From an uncultured Paraburkholderia sp. (GTDB lineage: Bacteria; Pseudomonadota; Gammaproteobacteria; Burkholderiales; Burkholderiaceae), in NCBI GenBank assembly GCA_940746715.1, contig CALNWN010000006.1:1-64000 (forward strand): 64,000 nucleotides of DNA, written 5' to 3'. Numbering within the stretch: the stretch's first letter is position 1; each line of letters begins with the position of its first letter. Of the stretch, positions 63,794-64,000 are shown one piece after another. The position numbers were made by a program, and so were the translations under genes. The notes beneath the pieces were generated by a model. That model did no database searches. It saw nothing but the letters and a program-made list of their open reading frames with translations, and was not told where the DNA came from.

Positions 63794-64000
63794 TCAAAGT
63801 GAAAATATCCCCAAGGCGACGCACGCAATCGTCATGACGATGGTGGCGCCGAACAACAAGGGGAACGTGAATCGCTGATGGTCGGCGAGATCGATGCCGC
63901 ATAAGCCGACCACGAGGAAAGTGGCGGGCGTCAACGGGCTGACCGGAAAGCCCGTCGTCATCTGGCCGAGCAATGCCGCCTGGCCGACGTGAACCGCGGG
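63794..64000 (-). CDS. CitMHS-family citrate-type transporter, C-terminal end
   Basis: The minus strand reads to the right edge of the window as a membrane protein end, including QAALLGQMTTGFPVSPLTPA, then FLVVGLCGIDLADHQRF and the last helix IVMTIACVALGIFSL with stop at 63794. This matches citrate:H+ or citrate-Mg symporters. It ends 27 bases before the DUF1446 start. Only 68 codons are visible, without lesions. Confidence 0.82.
   Translation of the reverse strand, partial: PAVHVGQAALLGQMTTGFPVSPLTPATFLVVGLCGIDLADHQRFTFPLLFGATIVMTIACVALGIFSL

Overview
The window looks like part of a chromosome or large replicon from a Paraburkholderia/Caballeronia-type betaproteobacterium. The GC-rich codon use points that way, as do Burkholderia-style gene families: a DUF4148 lipoprotein, paired trimeric autotransporter adhesins, a guanidine operon behind a ykkC riboswitch, a gudP-gudD-kdgD glucarate operon and a DUF1446/AtuA module. 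The species cannot be named from this sequence. The dominant feature is gene decay. More than half of about 50 recognisable protein-coding loci carry a frameshift, nonsense codon, internal deletion, end truncation or IS insertion. Several deletions join two unrelated genes into one open frame. Some full-length genes also have changes at key residues, for example the proximal haem ligand of the flavohaemoglobin. My inference is a lineage in recent reductive evolution, for example a host-restricted symbiont. The known leaf-nodule Caballeronia symbionts are an analogy for this, not an identification. Sequencing or assembly error must still be excluded for the single-base cases.

Layout. 0-3 kb: end of an IS110-family element inside a peptide-type ABC permease, followed by an intact permease and ATPase. 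3-8.5 kb: a branched-chain amino-acid-type binding protein, a DUF4148 lipoprotein, a decayed CheR/PAS protein head to head with a 5'-truncated hybrid kinase, and a frameshifted acetyltransferase. 8.5-11.2 kb: flavohaemoglobin (H85Y), a GYD protein and a PAP2 phosphatase. 11.2-15.2 kb: a two-partner secretion pair, both genes broken. 15.5-18.9 kb: a PAS hybrid kinase fused by deletion to a TDT transporter. 19.1-28.4 kb: guanidine-I riboswitch, ABC transporter, carboxyguanidine deiminase subunits, guanidine/urea carboxylase and allophanate hydrolase. The riboswitch, binding protein, permease and one deiminase subunit are intact and the rest is decayed.

28.5-36.6 kb: OmpA lipoprotein and two trimeric autotransporters, one with a nonsense codon and a frameshift, one intact. 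37-40.7 kb: a decayed response regulator/7TMR-DISM kinase pair and a gutted TonB receptor. 40.8-49.8 kb: an almost lesion-free island holding a binding-protein/GGDEF-EAL chimera, tRNA-Lys, Hsp20, a diguanylate cyclase, a ZntB-type transporter, a chemoreceptor and a sugar-binding protein. 49.9-57.3 kb: a decayed LRR-protein kinase, Ogt, a lipase, a Cache chemoreceptor, a secreted protein and an MFS exporter with its middle deleted. 57.3-62.2 kb: the glucarate operon (all three genes broken) divergent from an intact FadR-type regulator. 62.2-64 kb: an AtuA-like small protein, a DUF1446 protein and the end of a CitMHS transporter.

Functionally, guanidine and glucarate catabolism, two-partner secretion and several sensory circuits look lost. 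c-di-GMP turnover, one chemoreceptor, one adhesin and the heat-shock protein appear retained.
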